From assembly GCF_035825295.1 (NCBI RefSeq), contig NZ_JAYMGI010000002.1:8375501-8439500 (forward strand): a stretch of DNA of 64,000 nt. Direction: 5' to 3'. The position numbers were made by a program, and so were the translations under genes. Positions 32,681 through 41,718 of the stretch are shown here, piece by piece (the stretch's first letter is position 1; every line of letters begins with the position of its first letter). This stretch comes from Actinacidiphila sp. DG2A-62 (GTDB lineage: Bacteria; Actinomycetota; Actinomycetes; Streptomycetales; Streptomycetaceae). Under the pieces are notes generated by a model. The model did no database searches. It saw nothing but the letters and a program-made list of their open reading frames with translations, and was not told the DNA's origin.

Positions 32681-35047
32681 ATGGCGGCGGGAGACCACGA
32701 CGGACACCGGGACGAATCGCGCACGCCGGGGCCCGCGGCGGGCGCGCGCGGCGCCGCGCCCGGCGGCGCGGGCACGCTGATCCAGGGCCGCTACCGGCTG
32801 CACGAGCTGATCGGCCGCGGCGGCATGGGCGAGGTGTGGCGGGCGCTGGACGAGTCGCTGGGCCGGCGCGTCGCCGTGAAGTGCCTCAAACCGGCCGGCG
32901 GGGCGAACGACGCGGGCTTCGCGCACGTGCTGCAGGAGCGCTTCCGCCGCGAGGCCAGGGTCGCCGCCGGGCTGCAGCACCGCGGGATCACCGTCGTGCA
33001 CGACTTCGGCGAACACGAGGGCCTGCTGTTCCTGGTGATGGAGCTGCTCGACGGCCGCAACCTGCTGCAGACCCTCGACGACGCCCGCCGCCACCCGCTG
33101 CCGGTCCCCGACGTCGTCGACATCGCGGAACAGGTGGCCTCCGCGCTGGCCTACACCCACGCGCAGGGTGTCGTGCACCGGGACCTCAAACCGGCCAACA
33201 TCGTCCGGCTCACCGACGGCGGGGTGAAGATCTGCGACTTCGGCATCGCCCGGCTCGGCCACGACATCGGCTTCACCTCGCGGCTGACCGGCTCCGGCAT
33301 GGCCATGGGCACCCCGCACTACATGTCGCCCGAGCAGATCGACGCCGCCGAGGTCGACCACCGCAGCGACCTGTACTCGCTCGGCTGCGTGCTCTACGAA
33401 CTGGTCACCGGCGCGCCGCCGTTCGACCTCGGCGACGCGTGGGCGATCCTCGTCGGGCACCGGGACACCGCGCCCGAGCCGCCGTCGGCGCGCCGCCCGG
33501 AACTCCCCGACGACCTCGAACGGCTGATCCTCGACCTGCTGGCCAAGGACCCCGAGGACCGGCCGCAGGACGCCGCCGACGTGTGCGGGCGGCTCAAGGC
33601 GATGCGGGCCTCGGCGGGCGCCGCGCCCGCGCCGCCCCCGGCGCCGTCCCCTCCCGCGCCGCCGGTGACGCCCGTGTCGGGCCGGCCGGTCCCCCCGGTC
33701 CGGCCGGTGCAGTCGCCCCAGCCGGCCCGGCCCTCGTCGCCGGCCCCACGGCCCGGCGCCGCTCCCGCCCCCCTGCCCCCCTGGGCGGCCGGCGTGACCA
33801 CCGGCGCCCCCGCCCACTCCACCCGCGCGGCGCCGCCGACCGCCGTCCGGCACGAACTGACCGGGGCGTGGTCCACCCGCGCCGCGCCGGGAGCCGCCGC
33901 CGGGCCCGGCACCCTCGCCACGCTGACCGCCCGCGAGGCCGAGGCCGGGGACCTGGCCAGGATCGGCAACTGGGCGCAGGCATACGACCTGTACACCGCG
34001 ACGGCCGCGGAACGCGACCGGGCGCAGGGCGCGGACCACCCCGACGCCCTCGCCGACCGCTTCGAGGCCGCGTACTGCCTGACCCGGCTCGGCCGCACCG
34101 AGGAGGCCCTGCGGCTGTACGCCGACGTCGCCGAGGCGCGCCGCAGGGTGCTCGGCCCGGACCACGCGGACACGCTGGCCGCGCGGCACGAGGCGGCGTA
34201 CGAGCTCGGCCGGCTCGGCCGCCATCTGGAGGCCCACCGCGAGTACACGGCGGTGCTGGCCGGCCTGGAGCGCACCGCGGGGCCCGAGCACCCGGACACC
34301 CTCCAGTGCAAGCACAACCTCGCGTTCAACCTGGGACAGCTGGGCCGCGACGAGGAGGCGCACGCCACCGCGGCGCAGGTCGCCGAGGCCCGCGCCCGGG
34401 TGCTCGGCCCCGACCACCCCGAGACGCTCACCACCCGCTTCGAGGTCGGCCACGCGCTGGGCCGGGCCGGTCGCTGGGCCGAGGCGCTCGACGTCCACCG
34501 TCAGGTCGCCGAGGCGCGCGCCCGGGTCCTGGGCGCGGACCACCCCGACACGCTCGCCGCCCGCTACGAGACCGGCATCTGCCTGGGCGGCCTGGGCCGC
34601 GGCGCCGAGGCGCTGACGCTGTACGAGGACCTGGTCGCCGCCCGCACCCGCACCGCGGGCTCCGCCGACGCCGAGACGCTGCGGGCCCGGCACGCGCTCG
34701 GCGTCAACCTCGGCCTGCTCGGCCACTGGGACCGCGCGCTCGCCGAGGCCCGCGACGTGGCCGCGGTGCGCGAACGCGTCCTGGGCGCCGCGCACCCCGA
34801 CACCCTCGTCAGCAAGCGCGAGGTCGCGGTCTGCATGGGCTGGCTCGGCCGCTGGCCGGCGGCGCTGGCGCTCTACCACGAGGTCACCACCGCGCGCGAA
34901 CGCGTCCTCGGCCCCGACCACCCCGACACCCTCACCAGCCGCAACGACGAGGCCCGCTGCCTGCAGCACCTCGGCCGCACGGCCGAGGCCCAGGCCCTCT
35001 ACCGGCGCGTGGCCGCCCAGACCGACGGCGCCCCCCACCGGCTGTGA
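32681..35047 (+). CDS. Ser/Thr protein kinase fused to tetratricopeptide repeats
   Basis: 788 residues. The kinase domain (about 37-300) has IGRGGMGEVW, Lys67 in VAVKCLK, HRDLKPANI with catalytic Asp168, DFGIAR and GTPHYMSPEQ. A Pro-rich linker (305-395) leads to about eight TPR units (410-780) with the kinesin-light-chain-like pattern L-G-x-D-H-P-D-T-L and LGRxxEAL. There is no membrane helix, so it is a soluble kinase, unlike PknB. The ATG at 32681 has no ribosome binding site. A better one (GGGGAAGGACCG) precedes ATG 32656, which is in another frame, so the true N-terminus is uncertain. Confidence 0.88.
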   Translation: MAAGDHDGHRDESRTPGPAAGARGAAPGGAGTLIQGRYRLHELIGRGGMGEVWRALDESLGRRVAVKCLKPAGGANDAGFAHVLQERFRREARVAAGLQHRGITVVHDFGEHEGLLFLVMELLDGRNLLQTLDDARRHPLPVPDVVDIAEQVASALAYTHAQGVVHRDLKPANIVRLTDGGVKICDFGIARLGHDIGFTSRLTGSGMAMGTPHYMSPEQIDAAEVDHRSDLYSLGCVLYELVTGAPPFDLGDAWAILVGHRDTAPEPPSARRPELPDDLERLILDLLAKDPEDRPQDAADVCGRLKAMRASAGAAPAPPPAPSPPAPPVTPVSGRPVPPVRPVQSPQPARPSSPAPRPGAAPAPLPPWAAGVTTGAPAHSTRAAPPTAVRHELTGAWSTRAAPGAAAGPGTLATLTAREAEAGDLARIGNWAQAYDLYTATAAERDRAQGADHPDALADRFEAAYCLTRLGRTEEALRLYADVAEARRRVLGPDHADTLAARHEAAYELGRLGRHLEAHREYTAVLAGLERTAGPEHPDTLQCKHNLAFNLGQLGRDEEAHATAAQVAEARARVLGPDHPETLTTRFEVGHALGRAGRWAEALDVHRQVAEARARVLGADHPDTLAARYETGICLGGLGRGAEALTLYEDLVAARTRTAGSADAETLRARHALGVNLGLLGHWDRALAEARDVAAVRERVLGAAHPDTLVSKREVAVCMGWLGRWPAALALYHEVTTARERVLGPDHPDTLTSRNDEARCLQHLGRTAEAQALYRRVAAQTDGAPHRL

Positions 35048-35072
35048 CCCGCGGACCGGCCGCTGCCCCCGG

Positions 35073-35828
35073 CTAGCGCGCGGTGGCGGCCGCGGTGAGC
35101 GCGGGGAAGAAGGCGCGGGCGATCCGGGCGTACCCCGCGTCGTCCGGGTGCAGGCGGTCGGCCATCTGCGCGCGGGTCAGCGCCGGGGGAGCGACGTACC
35201 AGAAGGACCGGCCGCGGGCCCGCTCGGTGCGCTGGAGGGCGGCGGCCCCGCGGTTGTAGGCCTCGGCCTGCGCGGTGAGGCCGGGCGTGGTGGGGATGAG
35301 GCCCATGAGGACGACGCGCACGCCGGGCCGGTCCGCGTAGATGCGGTCCACCAAGCCGGCCAGCCGCTGCGGCGCGTGCGCGGGGTCGACGTGCCGGTGC
35401 AGGTCGTTGATGCCGATGTGGAGCAGGACGACATCCGGCCGGGCCGCCGCCGTCCAGCGGTCCACGCGGGCCCTGACCTGGCCGATGGTGTACCCGGGGT
35501 GACCCTCGTTCCGCGGCTCGGGCAGCTTCCCCGACACCTGCGAGCCGACGAACCGGATCGCGTACCGGGACTGCCCGGCGACCAGGTCCCACAGGTCCGC
35601 GCGGTACGACGAACGGGTGGGGCTGCCCTCGCCCCAGGTGATCGAGTCGCCCAGCGGCAGCACCCGCAGCAGCGGCCGGTGCGCCTGGCCCGCCGAGCCG
35701 CGTCCGGGCAGCGCCGCGACGAGCGCCGCCAGCACCGCGGTGGCCAGCACGCACGCCGCGATCAGCCAGCCGAGTCTGTCGCCGCCGGCCTCGTGCCGTA
35801 CCCGGGCCCCGCGCGGCCTCGCACGCAT
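35073..35828 (-). CDS. SGNH/GDSL-type hydrolase, membrane-anchored or secreted
   Basis: 251 residues. An N-terminal hydrophobic segment (LGWLIAACVLATAVLAALVAAL, residues about 19-40, anchor or signal) is followed by an SGNH domain. Block I LPLGDSITWGEG holds the nucleophile Ser, block III is LLHIGINDL, and block V is DRLHPDDAGYARIA with catalytic Asp and His. The family contains esterases, lipases and carbohydrate acetylesterases. Its 3' end is 25 bp from the convergent kinase gene, and no terminator hairpin is apparent. Confidence 0.9.
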   Translation of the reverse strand: MRARPRGARVRHEAGGDRLGWLIAACVLATAVLAALVAALPGRGSAGQAHRPLLRVLPLGDSITWGEGSPTRSSYRADLWDLVAGQSRYAIRFVGSQVSGKLPEPRNEGHPGYTIGQVRARVDRWTAAARPDVVLLHIGINDLHRHVDPAHAPQRLAGLVDRIYADRPGVRVVLMGLIPTTPGLTAQAEAYNRGAAALQRTERARGRSFWYVAPPALTRAQMADRLHPDDAGYARIARAFFPALTAAATAR

Positions 35829-35880
35829 CGCCCACCCCCTGCCCCGCCTGGACCGTCCGGACTACCGGATCACCCTAAGG

Positions 35881-36732
35881 TCAGCCCGTGTACGTGAAGG
35901 TGTCAGGGTCGGGTCCGGTGCGCTCCCCGCGGTCCAGCGCGGAGATCGCCGCCATGTCCTCGTCGGTCAGCTCGAAGTCGAACAGCCGGAAGTTCTCCTC
36001 CACGCGCGCACGCGTCACCGACTTCGGGAAGACGATGTCGCCGCGCTGGATGTGCCAGCGCAGTGTCACCTGGGCCGGCGTGCGGTCCACCCGCACCGCG
36101 ATCGCGGCGATCACCGGGTCGCCCAGCACCTTGCCCTGGGCGATCGGCGACCAGGCCTGCGTGGCGATGCCGTGCCGCGCGTCGAACTCCCGCACCTCGT
36201 CCTGGACCAGGTAGGGGTGCACCTCCACCTGGTTGACCGCCGGGACCACCTCGGTCTCCTCGAAGAGCCGGCGCAGATGGTGCGGCTGGAAGTTGGACAC
36301 GCCGACCGCCTTGACCCGCCCCGAGCGGTAGATCTCCTCCATCGCCCGCCACGTCTCGACGTAGTCCCCGACGCCCGGCAGCGGCCAGTGCACGAGGAAG
36401 AGGTCGAGGTACGGCGTGCCGAGGTCGTCCAGGCTGCGCGCGAAGGCGGTGAGCGCGTCGCCGTACGCGTGGTACCCGTTGTCCAGCTTGCTGGTGACGA
36501 ACACCTCCTCGCGCGGCAGGCCGGACGCGCGCAGCGCCTGCCCGACCTCCTTCTCGTTGCCGTACATCTCGGCGGTGTCGATGTGCCGGTAGCCGGTCTC
36601 CAGCGCGGCCAGCACGGCCTCGCGGGTGTGCTCCGGCTCGATCTGGAACACCCCGAAGCCGAGCTGCGGGATGGTGACGCCGTTGTTGAGCATGACATCG
36701 GGCACGGCCGATGCCGCGGGGTGTGAGGTCAT
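35881..36732 (-). CDS. Aldo/keto reductase
   Basis: 283 residues from ATG 36732 with GAGGAAG upstream. The catalytic tetrad is visible: Asp and Tyr in HIDTAEMYGNE, Lys in VTSKLDN and His in LFLVHWPLP. FPKSVTRARVEEN is the NADP(H)-binding segment of AKR5-like enzymes such as 2,5-diketo-gluconate reductases. It probably reduces aldehydes or ketones with NADPH; the natural substrate is not evident. It is transcribed on its own towards the SGNH gene. Confidence 0.93.
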   Translation of the reverse strand: MTSHPAASAVPDVMLNNGVTIPQLGFGVFQIEPEHTREAVLAALETGYRHIDTAEMYGNEKEVGQALRASGLPREEVFVTSKLDNGYHAYGDALTAFARSLDDLGTPYLDLFLVHWPLPGVGDYVETWRAMEEIYRSGRVKAVGVSNFQPHHLRRLFEETEVVPAVNQVEVHPYLVQDEVREFDARHGIATQAWSPIAQGKVLGDPVIAAIAVRVDRTPAQVTLRWHIQRGDIVFPKSVTRARVEENFRLFDFELTDEDMAAISALDRGERTGPDPDTFTYTG

Positions 36733-36912
36733 GGGATCGCTTCCTCGCGGGTGGCTTGCTCCGGTCGCGGCGCGGCGCCGGGCGCCTGGGCGCGGGGACC
36801 GCGCGTCCCCTCCACCGTAACCGCGGGTCCCCGCCGCGGCCCGCCGAGCGGGCGCGGCCGAGCGGGCGGCGCTCGGCGCGCCCGCTCGCGCCCGGCGCGC
36901 GATGATCGGAGG

Positions 36913-39006
36913 ATGACGCGGATCGGCGACCAGGGGGGCGTGCCGGAGCTCGAACCGGAGGTGTTCGACGACGCCATCGTGGCCGTCGCGCTCACCGCGG
37001 GCCCCGACCACCGCCTGATGTACGTCAACGACGCCTTCCGCAAGCTCTTCGGCCCGCGCGAGCTGGGCGCCCGCAGCTGCGAGGTGTTCACCGAGCCCAA
37101 CGCGGCGCACTACCTGGACATGCTCGACCAGGTCTACGCCGACGGCGTCGCCCGCCAGGTCCTCACGCCGCGCACCACCGAGGGCACCGCTCCGGGCGCG
37201 CCCGGCCGCCGGCACTTCATGTACAGCGCCTCGCCCGTCGTCTCGCGGTACGGCCGCGGCGTGCTCTCCGTCGCCGTCGACACCACCGCGCAGGCCGAGG
37301 CCGCGCAGCGGGCCGAGGAGCTGTCCGAGGAGCGCTTCCGCGGCCTCCAGCGCTACGAGGCGCTGATGTCGGCGGTCACCCAGATCGTGTGGCTGATGCG
37401 CCCCGACGGCGCGATCACCGAACTGGTCGGCGGCTTCGAGGAGTTCACCGGGCTGCCGTGGCGGCCGGTGATCGACGAGGAGTGGCTGGAGTCGGTCCAC
37501 CCGCACGACCGCTCGCACCTGGTGCGGACCTGGCAGGAGGCGTCCGGCGGCACCCCCTCGCGGTTCGTGTGCACCTTCCGGATGCGGACCGCGACCGGCG
37601 CGTACCGGCACGTCCAGTCCCGCGCGGTGCCGATCGTCCGCGACGGGCGGGCGGTGGAGTGGATCGGGGCCACCGCGGACGTGGAGGACCAGTGGCGCAA
37701 CCGGCTGCGCGAGCGGCTGCTCGCCCGGGTCGCCACGGTGACCGGCGCCGAGGACGTCGCGCAGGCGTTCGCCGCGGTCGCCGCCGCGGTGGTCCCCGAG
37801 CTGACCGACGCCTGCGTGGTGTTCGCGCTGCCGGTGACGGGCGCCCCGGACGAGCCGCTGACCGCGACCCGGGTCGCCTCCAGCGCGCGCCCCGGCCTGC
37901 CCGAGCTGCCGCCGCTGGGCCCCCGGTCGTACACCGTCGGCCCGGTGGCACGGCAGGTGATCGAGAGCCGCCGCACCGAGCTGCTGGTCTTCCCCAGCGG
38001 ACACCCGCCGGAGGGCGTGGTGCCCGACGTGTCGCGGGACTGGCTGCGGGCGGCCCGGGCGACCAGTCTCACCCTGGTCCCCGTCGTCGTCGACTCCGCC
38101 GTGGTCGCCTACGCCTGCGCGGCCGGCTGCGCCGACGGCCCGCCGCCCGGCGCCGCCGACGTGGCGCTGCTCAACGAGGTGCTGCACGAGGTCCGCGAGC
38201 CGCTGCGGCAGGTGCTGGAGCTCCAGCGCATCCGGCACACCGCGTACACCCTCCAGCGGGCGCTGCTCACCTCGCCGCCGCGGGTGCCCGGCGCCGACCT
38301 CGCCGCGCACTACCAGCCGGCCAGCAAGACCGCCGAGATCGGCGGCGACTGGTACGACGCGCTGCTGCTGCCGGACGGCGCGGTCACCCTGAGCATCGGC
38401 GACATCGCCGGCCACGACCTGGACGCCGCCACGTCGATGAGCCAGCTGCGCAGCATGCTGCGGGTCATCGCCTACGACCGGGCCCGGCCGCAGACGCCCG
38501 CCGAGAGCCTGGCGCAGCTCGACCGGGTGGCCGAAGGGCTGGACATCGCGCCGCTGGTCACCGCCGTGCACGCGGTGCTCGCGCCGCGGCCGGGCGGCGG
38601 CTGGCACGCCGCCTGGTCCAACGCCGGCCACCCGCCGCCGCTGCTGCTCCCCGCGGCCGGGCCGCCGCGCTATCTGGAGGGCGGCGCCGGCCCCGACCTG
38701 CCGCTGTGCGTGGCGCCCTGGCTGCCCCGCACCACCTGGCACTACGACCTGCGCCCCGGCGACCTGCTGCTGCTCTACACCGACGGACTGATCGAGGTGC
38801 CGGGCACCGACCTCGCCGAGGGGATGACGCACCTCGCACGGGCCGCGGCCGACGCGCGGCGGCGGGCGATGCCGCTCGCCGAACTGTGCGCGCACCTGCT
38901 GGCCGGGGTGGAGGAGCGCCGCGACGACGCGGCCGTCATCGGCTTCCGCCCGCTGGGCGCGTACACCGCCGCTACGCCCGCGCGGCCATCAGCACCCCCA
39001 GTGTGA
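36913..39006 (+). CDS. PAS-PAS-GAF-SpoIIE (PP2C) phosphatase
   Basis: 697 residues from ATG 36913. A first PAS domain (about 15-115, LMYVNDAFRKLFG) and a second (about 135-245, LMRPDGAITELVGGFEEFTGL, PHDRSHLVRTWQEA) are followed by a GAF-like region (265-425). A C-terminal SpoIIE-type PP2C domain follows, with AEIGGDWYDAL, LSIGDIAGHDLDAA, WSNAGHPPPLLL and LLLYTDGLIE. Such proteins dephosphorylate anti-anti-sigma factors in response to a sensed signal. GATGAT 6 nt before the ATG could be a weak leaderless -10. The 3' end overlaps the convergent lysE gene by 35 bp. Confidence 0.9.
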   Translation: MTRIGDQGGVPELEPEVFDDAIVAVALTAGPDHRLMYVNDAFRKLFGPRELGARSCEVFTEPNAAHYLDMLDQVYADGVARQVLTPRTTEGTAPGAPGRRHFMYSASPVVSRYGRGVLSVAVDTTAQAEAAQRAEELSEERFRGLQRYEALMSAVTQIVWLMRPDGAITELVGGFEEFTGLPWRPVIDEEWLESVHPHDRSHLVRTWQEASGGTPSRFVCTFRMRTATGAYRHVQSRAVPIVRDGRAVEWIGATADVEDQWRNRLRERLLARVATVTGAEDVAQAFAAVAAAVVPELTDACVVFALPVTGAPDEPLTATRVASSARPGLPELPPLGPRSYTVGPVARQVIESRRTELLVFPSGHPPEGVVPDVSRDWLRAARATSLTLVPVVVDSAVVAYACAAGCADGPPPGAADVALLNEVLHEVREPLRQVLELQRIRHTAYTLQRALLTSPPRVPGADLAAHYQPASKTAEIGGDWYDALLLPDGAVTLSIGDIAGHDLDAATSMSQLRSMLRVIAYDRARPQTPAESLAQLDRVAEGLDIAPLVTAVHAVLAPRPGGGWHAAWSNAGHPPPLLLPAAGPPRYLEGGAGPDLPLCVAPWLPRTTWHYDLRPGDLLLLYTDGLIEVPGTDLAEGMTHLARAAADARRRAMPLAELCAHLLAGVEERRDDAAVIGFRPLGAYTAATPARPSAPPV

Positions 39007-39637
39007 TCATCGTGCAGGCGATCACCGCGTCCAGAACGCGCCAGGACCGCGGCCGGGAGAACGGCCGGCGCAGCAGCCGCGCGCCGAAGCCGAGCCCGCC
39101 GAACCACAGCACGCTGCCGGCCGCCGCCCCCGCGCCGAACGGCCAGCGGGCGGCGCCGTAGCCGTTGGCGACCGAGCCGAGCAGCAGCACGGTGTCCAGG
39201 TACACGTGCGGGTTCAGCCACGTCATCGCCAGGCAGGTCAGGACCGCGGCGCGCAGCGAGCCGCCGCGCGCGGCGCCGGCCTCCGCCGCGTCGCGCCCCT
39301 CGGCCCCCTGGGCTCCCTCGGCCCCCTCGGTGGTCAGCGCGGCCGAGGGGCGCAGCGCCCGCCGCGCGGCCAGCGCGCCGTAGCAGACCAGGAACGCCGC
39401 GCCGATCCACGCCGCCGCCGTCAGCGCCGAGGGCCAGCGCCGGACCACCGTCCCCACCCCGCTCACGCCCGCCGCGATCAGCACCATGTCCGAGCCGGCG
39501 CAGATCGCCACGATCGCGGCGACGTGCTCGCGGCGGATGCCCTGGCGCAGGACGAACGCGTTCTGCGCGCCGATGGCCACGATCAGGGACAGGCCGGTGC
39601 CCAGGCCCGCCAGGGCCGCGAGGAGTGCCGCGTGCAT
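38972..39637 (-). CDS. LysE/ArgO family basic amino-acid exporter
   Basis: 221 residues, six helices. The first helix contains LSLIVAIGAQNAFVLRQG, the LysE/ArgO signature, and the core includes AWIGAAFLVCYGAL and MTWLNPHVYLDTVLLLG. Family members export lysine or arginine. The gene is divergent from an ArgP/LysG-like LysR gene with a 69-bp gap, the same arrangement as lysE-lysG and argO-argP, which supports the assignment. A loop of short AEGAQGAEG units sits between helices 3 and 4. Confidence 0.92.
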   Translation of the reverse strand: MHAALLAALAGLGTGLSLIVAIGAQNAFVLRQGIRREHVAAIVAICAGSDMVLIAAGVSGVGTVVRRWPSALTAAAWIGAAFLVCYGALAARRALRPSAALTTEGAEGAQGAEGRDAAEAGAARGGSLRAAVLTCLAMTWLNPHVYLDTVLLLGSVANGYGAARWPFGAGAAAGSVLWFGGLGFGARLLRRPFSRPRSWRVLDAVIACTMITLGVLMAARA

Positions 39638-39643
39638 GCCCGA

Positions 39644-39649
39644 AGGCTA
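39644..39649 (-). promoter_or_regulatory. TAGCCT -10 element of the lysE-like gene, probable leaderless start
   Basis: On the minus strand TAGCCT is followed by TCGGGC (6 nt) and the ATG at 39637. Confidence 0.55.
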
Positions 39650-39706
39650 GGAGGCCGGGCCGTCATCACACCAGCTAATGATCCTCAGGTAGCATAAGCG
39701 TTCGTT

Positions 39707-40655
39707 ATGGTCGATCTGCCGCTGGACCAGGTGCGCACGCTGCTGGCCGCCGTCGACGAGGGGACGTTCGAGGCGGCGGCCGAGGCGCTGCACGTCACGC
39801 CCTCGGCGGTGAGCCAGCGGATCAAGGCGCTGGAGCAGCGCACCGGGCGGGTGCTGCTGCTGCGCACCAAGCCGGTGCGGCCGACCGCGTCGGGCGAGGT
39901 GGTGGTGCGCTTCGGCCGCCAGCTGGCCCGGCTGGAGCGGGACGCGGGGGCGGAGCTGGGGCTCGGCGGGCCGGGCGGGCCGGCCGCGCTGCCCGTCGCG
40001 GTGAACGCCGACTCGCTCGCCACCTGGTTCCTGCCGGCCCTCGCCGAGGTCACCGCGCGCCTCGACGTGGCCTTCGACCTGCACCGCGACGACCAGGACC
40101 ACACCACCAGGCTGCTGCGGCAGGGGCGGGTGATGGCCGCGGTGACCTCCTCGCCCGAGCCGGTGCAAGGCTGCTCGGTCCGGGCCCTCGGCCGGATGCG
40201 GTACCGCGCGATGGCCGCCCCCGCCTTCGCCGCGCGCCACCTCGCCGGTGCGCCGCTGGATCAGGCCCTGCGCACCGCTCCCGTCGTCGTCTTCGACCGC
40301 AAGGACGAGCTGCAGGACCGCTTCCTGCGCGACCTGGCGGCCGGGCCGGAAGACGGTGGCGCGACGGCGGCGGCCGGGGGAGCGGCGGCGCAGGCGCCGG
40401 GCGCGCGGCACTACGTCCCCTCCTCCGAGGGCTTCGTGGAGTCCGTGGCGCTCGGCCTCGGCTGGGGGATGATCCCCGACGCCCAGGCCGGCGCCCGATG
40501 TGCGCGCCGGCGCCCTGATCGACCTGGCCGAGGGCCGTCACGTCGACGTGCCGCTGTACTGGCAGCAGTGGAAGCTCGACTCGCCCGCCCTCGCGGCCGT
40601 CGCCGACGCGGTCGCCCGCGCGGCGGCCCGCAGCCTGAAGCCGCCCGCGCCGTAG
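39707..40655 (+). CDS. ArgP/LysG-like LysR regulator, frameshift near the 3' end
   Basis: The first frame (39707 to about 40485) gives an N-terminal LysR helix-turn-helix (FEAAAEALHVTPSAVSQRIKAL) and an effector domain ending GLGWGMIPDAQAG. The expected continuation (APDVRAGALIDLAEG, then DVPLYWQQWKLDSPALAAV) is in the next frame and stops at 40655. So one base is gained or two are lost near 40487-40495. Without correction the protein has an Arg-rich nonsense tail. ArgP-like proteins activate the adjacent exporter gene in response to Arg or Lys. TAGCAT at 39690-39695 is a possible promoter element. Confidence 0.82.
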
Positions 40656-40851
40656 GCACTCGCGCCGTAGGCACTCGCGCCGGCCGGGGCTCCGCGGGTG
40701 CGGCTGCCGTCCCCGGCGCGCGCGTGCCGCCCGGGGACCCGCGTGCCGCCCCCGGGCCCCGCGCGGGCGGTCGCGGACGCGCCGCGCCCGTCGGCCCCCG
40801 GTCGGCCCCGGTCACCCGCCCCCGATCGACCCCCGGCCGGCGCCCAGCCGG

Positions 40852-41574
40852 TCAGGCGACGACGCGACCGCCGTCGACCGGCACGGTGGCGCCGGTGATG
40901 TACCCCGCCCGCGGCGAGGCGAGGAAGACCACCGCGTCGGCGATCTCCCGCGTGTCGGCGTGCCGGCCGAGCAGCGTGGTCGCGCCGAGCCGGTCGACCA
41001 TCTCCAGCGGGGCGCTGGAGGTCAGGGTCGGGCCGGGGGACACGGAGTTGACCCGGACCCCGGAGGGGCCGTACTCCGCGGCCCAGGTGCGGGTCAGCGA
41101 GTTCACGGCGGCCTTGGTCGCGCTGTAGACCGAGGCGCCGGGCATGCCGATCTCGGCGACCATCGTGCTGACGTTGACCACGCTGCCGTCGCCGCGCGCG
41201 GCCATCCCCGGCACGAGCGCGGCCGTCAGGAAGTACAGCGCCCGCACGTTGACCTGGAACATCTCGTCGTACGAGCCCACCGACTGCTCCGGCGTGGCGG
41301 CGAACTCGAAGATGCCCGCGTTGTTGACCAGGATGTCGACGTCGCCCGCGGCCTCGGCCAGCGCCCGCACCGAGTCCAGGTCGGCCAGGTCGACGGCGGC
41401 GAACCGCGCCTTGCCGCCCGCCGCCTCGATCGCGGCGACGGTCTGCGCGCCGCGCTCCTCGTTGCGCCCGCTGACGACCACCTCGGCGCCGGCGCGGGCA
41501 AGCTGTTCCGCGATCTCCCGGCCGATGCCGGTGGTGGAGCCGGTGACCAGTGCGGTGCGGCCGGAGAGTTCCAT
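40852..41574 (-). CDS. Short-chain dehydrogenase/reductase (classical SDR)
   Basis: 240 residues from ATG 41574 with AGGA about 6 nt upstream. Classical SDR motifs: cofactor loop TGSTTGIGREIA, NNAG, catalytic Ser in VVNVSTMVAE and YSATK with the Tyr and Lys. GRN after strand 2 suggests NADP(H). It probably acts on a small carbonyl or alcohol. It is divergent from the TetR gene at 41719 and two matching 16-bp palindromes lie in the shared 144-bp region, so it is very likely controlled by that TetR protein. Confidence 0.93.
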   Translation of the reverse strand: MELSGRTALVTGSTTGIGREIAEQLARAGAEVVVSGRNEERGAQTVAAIEAAGGKARFAAVDLADLDSVRALAEAAGDVDILVNNAGIFEFAATPEQSVGSYDEMFQVNVRALYFLTAALVPGMAARGDGSVVNVSTMVAEIGMPGASVYSATKAAVNSLTRTWAAEYGPSGVRVNSVSPGPTLTSSAPLEMVDRLGATTLLGRHADTREIADAVVFLASPRAGYITGATVPVDGGRVVA

Positions 41575-41638
41575 GATGTTCCTGTCCTGTCTCGTGACGC
41601 GCTGCGGCCTGTGGCCGGCAGCGGCGGCTGCCCCAAAG

Positions 41639-41654
41639 TGGAGCGTGCGCTCCA
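41639..41654. promoter_or_regulatory. Operator 1: TGGAGCGTGCGCTCCA
   Basis: 16-bp inverted repeat with 7-base arms and a 2-base spacer, in the SDR-TetR divergent region, 65 bp upstream of the SDR start. Confidence 0.75.
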
Positions 41655-41672
41655 TTCTTGTCACGGAAAAAT

Positions 41673-41688
41673 TGGAGTGTCAACTCCA
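41673..41688. promoter_or_regulatory. Operator 2: TGGAGTGTCAACTCCA
   Basis: 16-bp inverted repeat with 6-base arms and 4-base spacer, sharing TGGAG...CTCCA with operator 1 and starting 34 bp after it. It overlaps the expected -35 position of the tetR promoter, whose TACGCT -10 starts at 41707. Confidence 0.75.
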
Positions 41689-41706
41689 GAAAATCGACCG
41701 GCGCGG

Positions 41707-41712
41707 TACGCT
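41707..41712 (+). promoter_or_regulatory. TACGCT -10 element of the tetR gene, probable leaderless start
   Basis: TACGCT is separated by 6 nt (TCCGTC) from the ATG at 41719, with no ribosome binding site. Confidence 0.6.
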
Positions 41713-41718
41713 TCCGTC

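Noticed and set aside
39690..39695. TAGCAT as a leaderless -10 for the ArgP-like gene
   Set aside because: It is 11 nt from the ATG, outside the 6-7 nt spacing seen at the other leaderless candidates.
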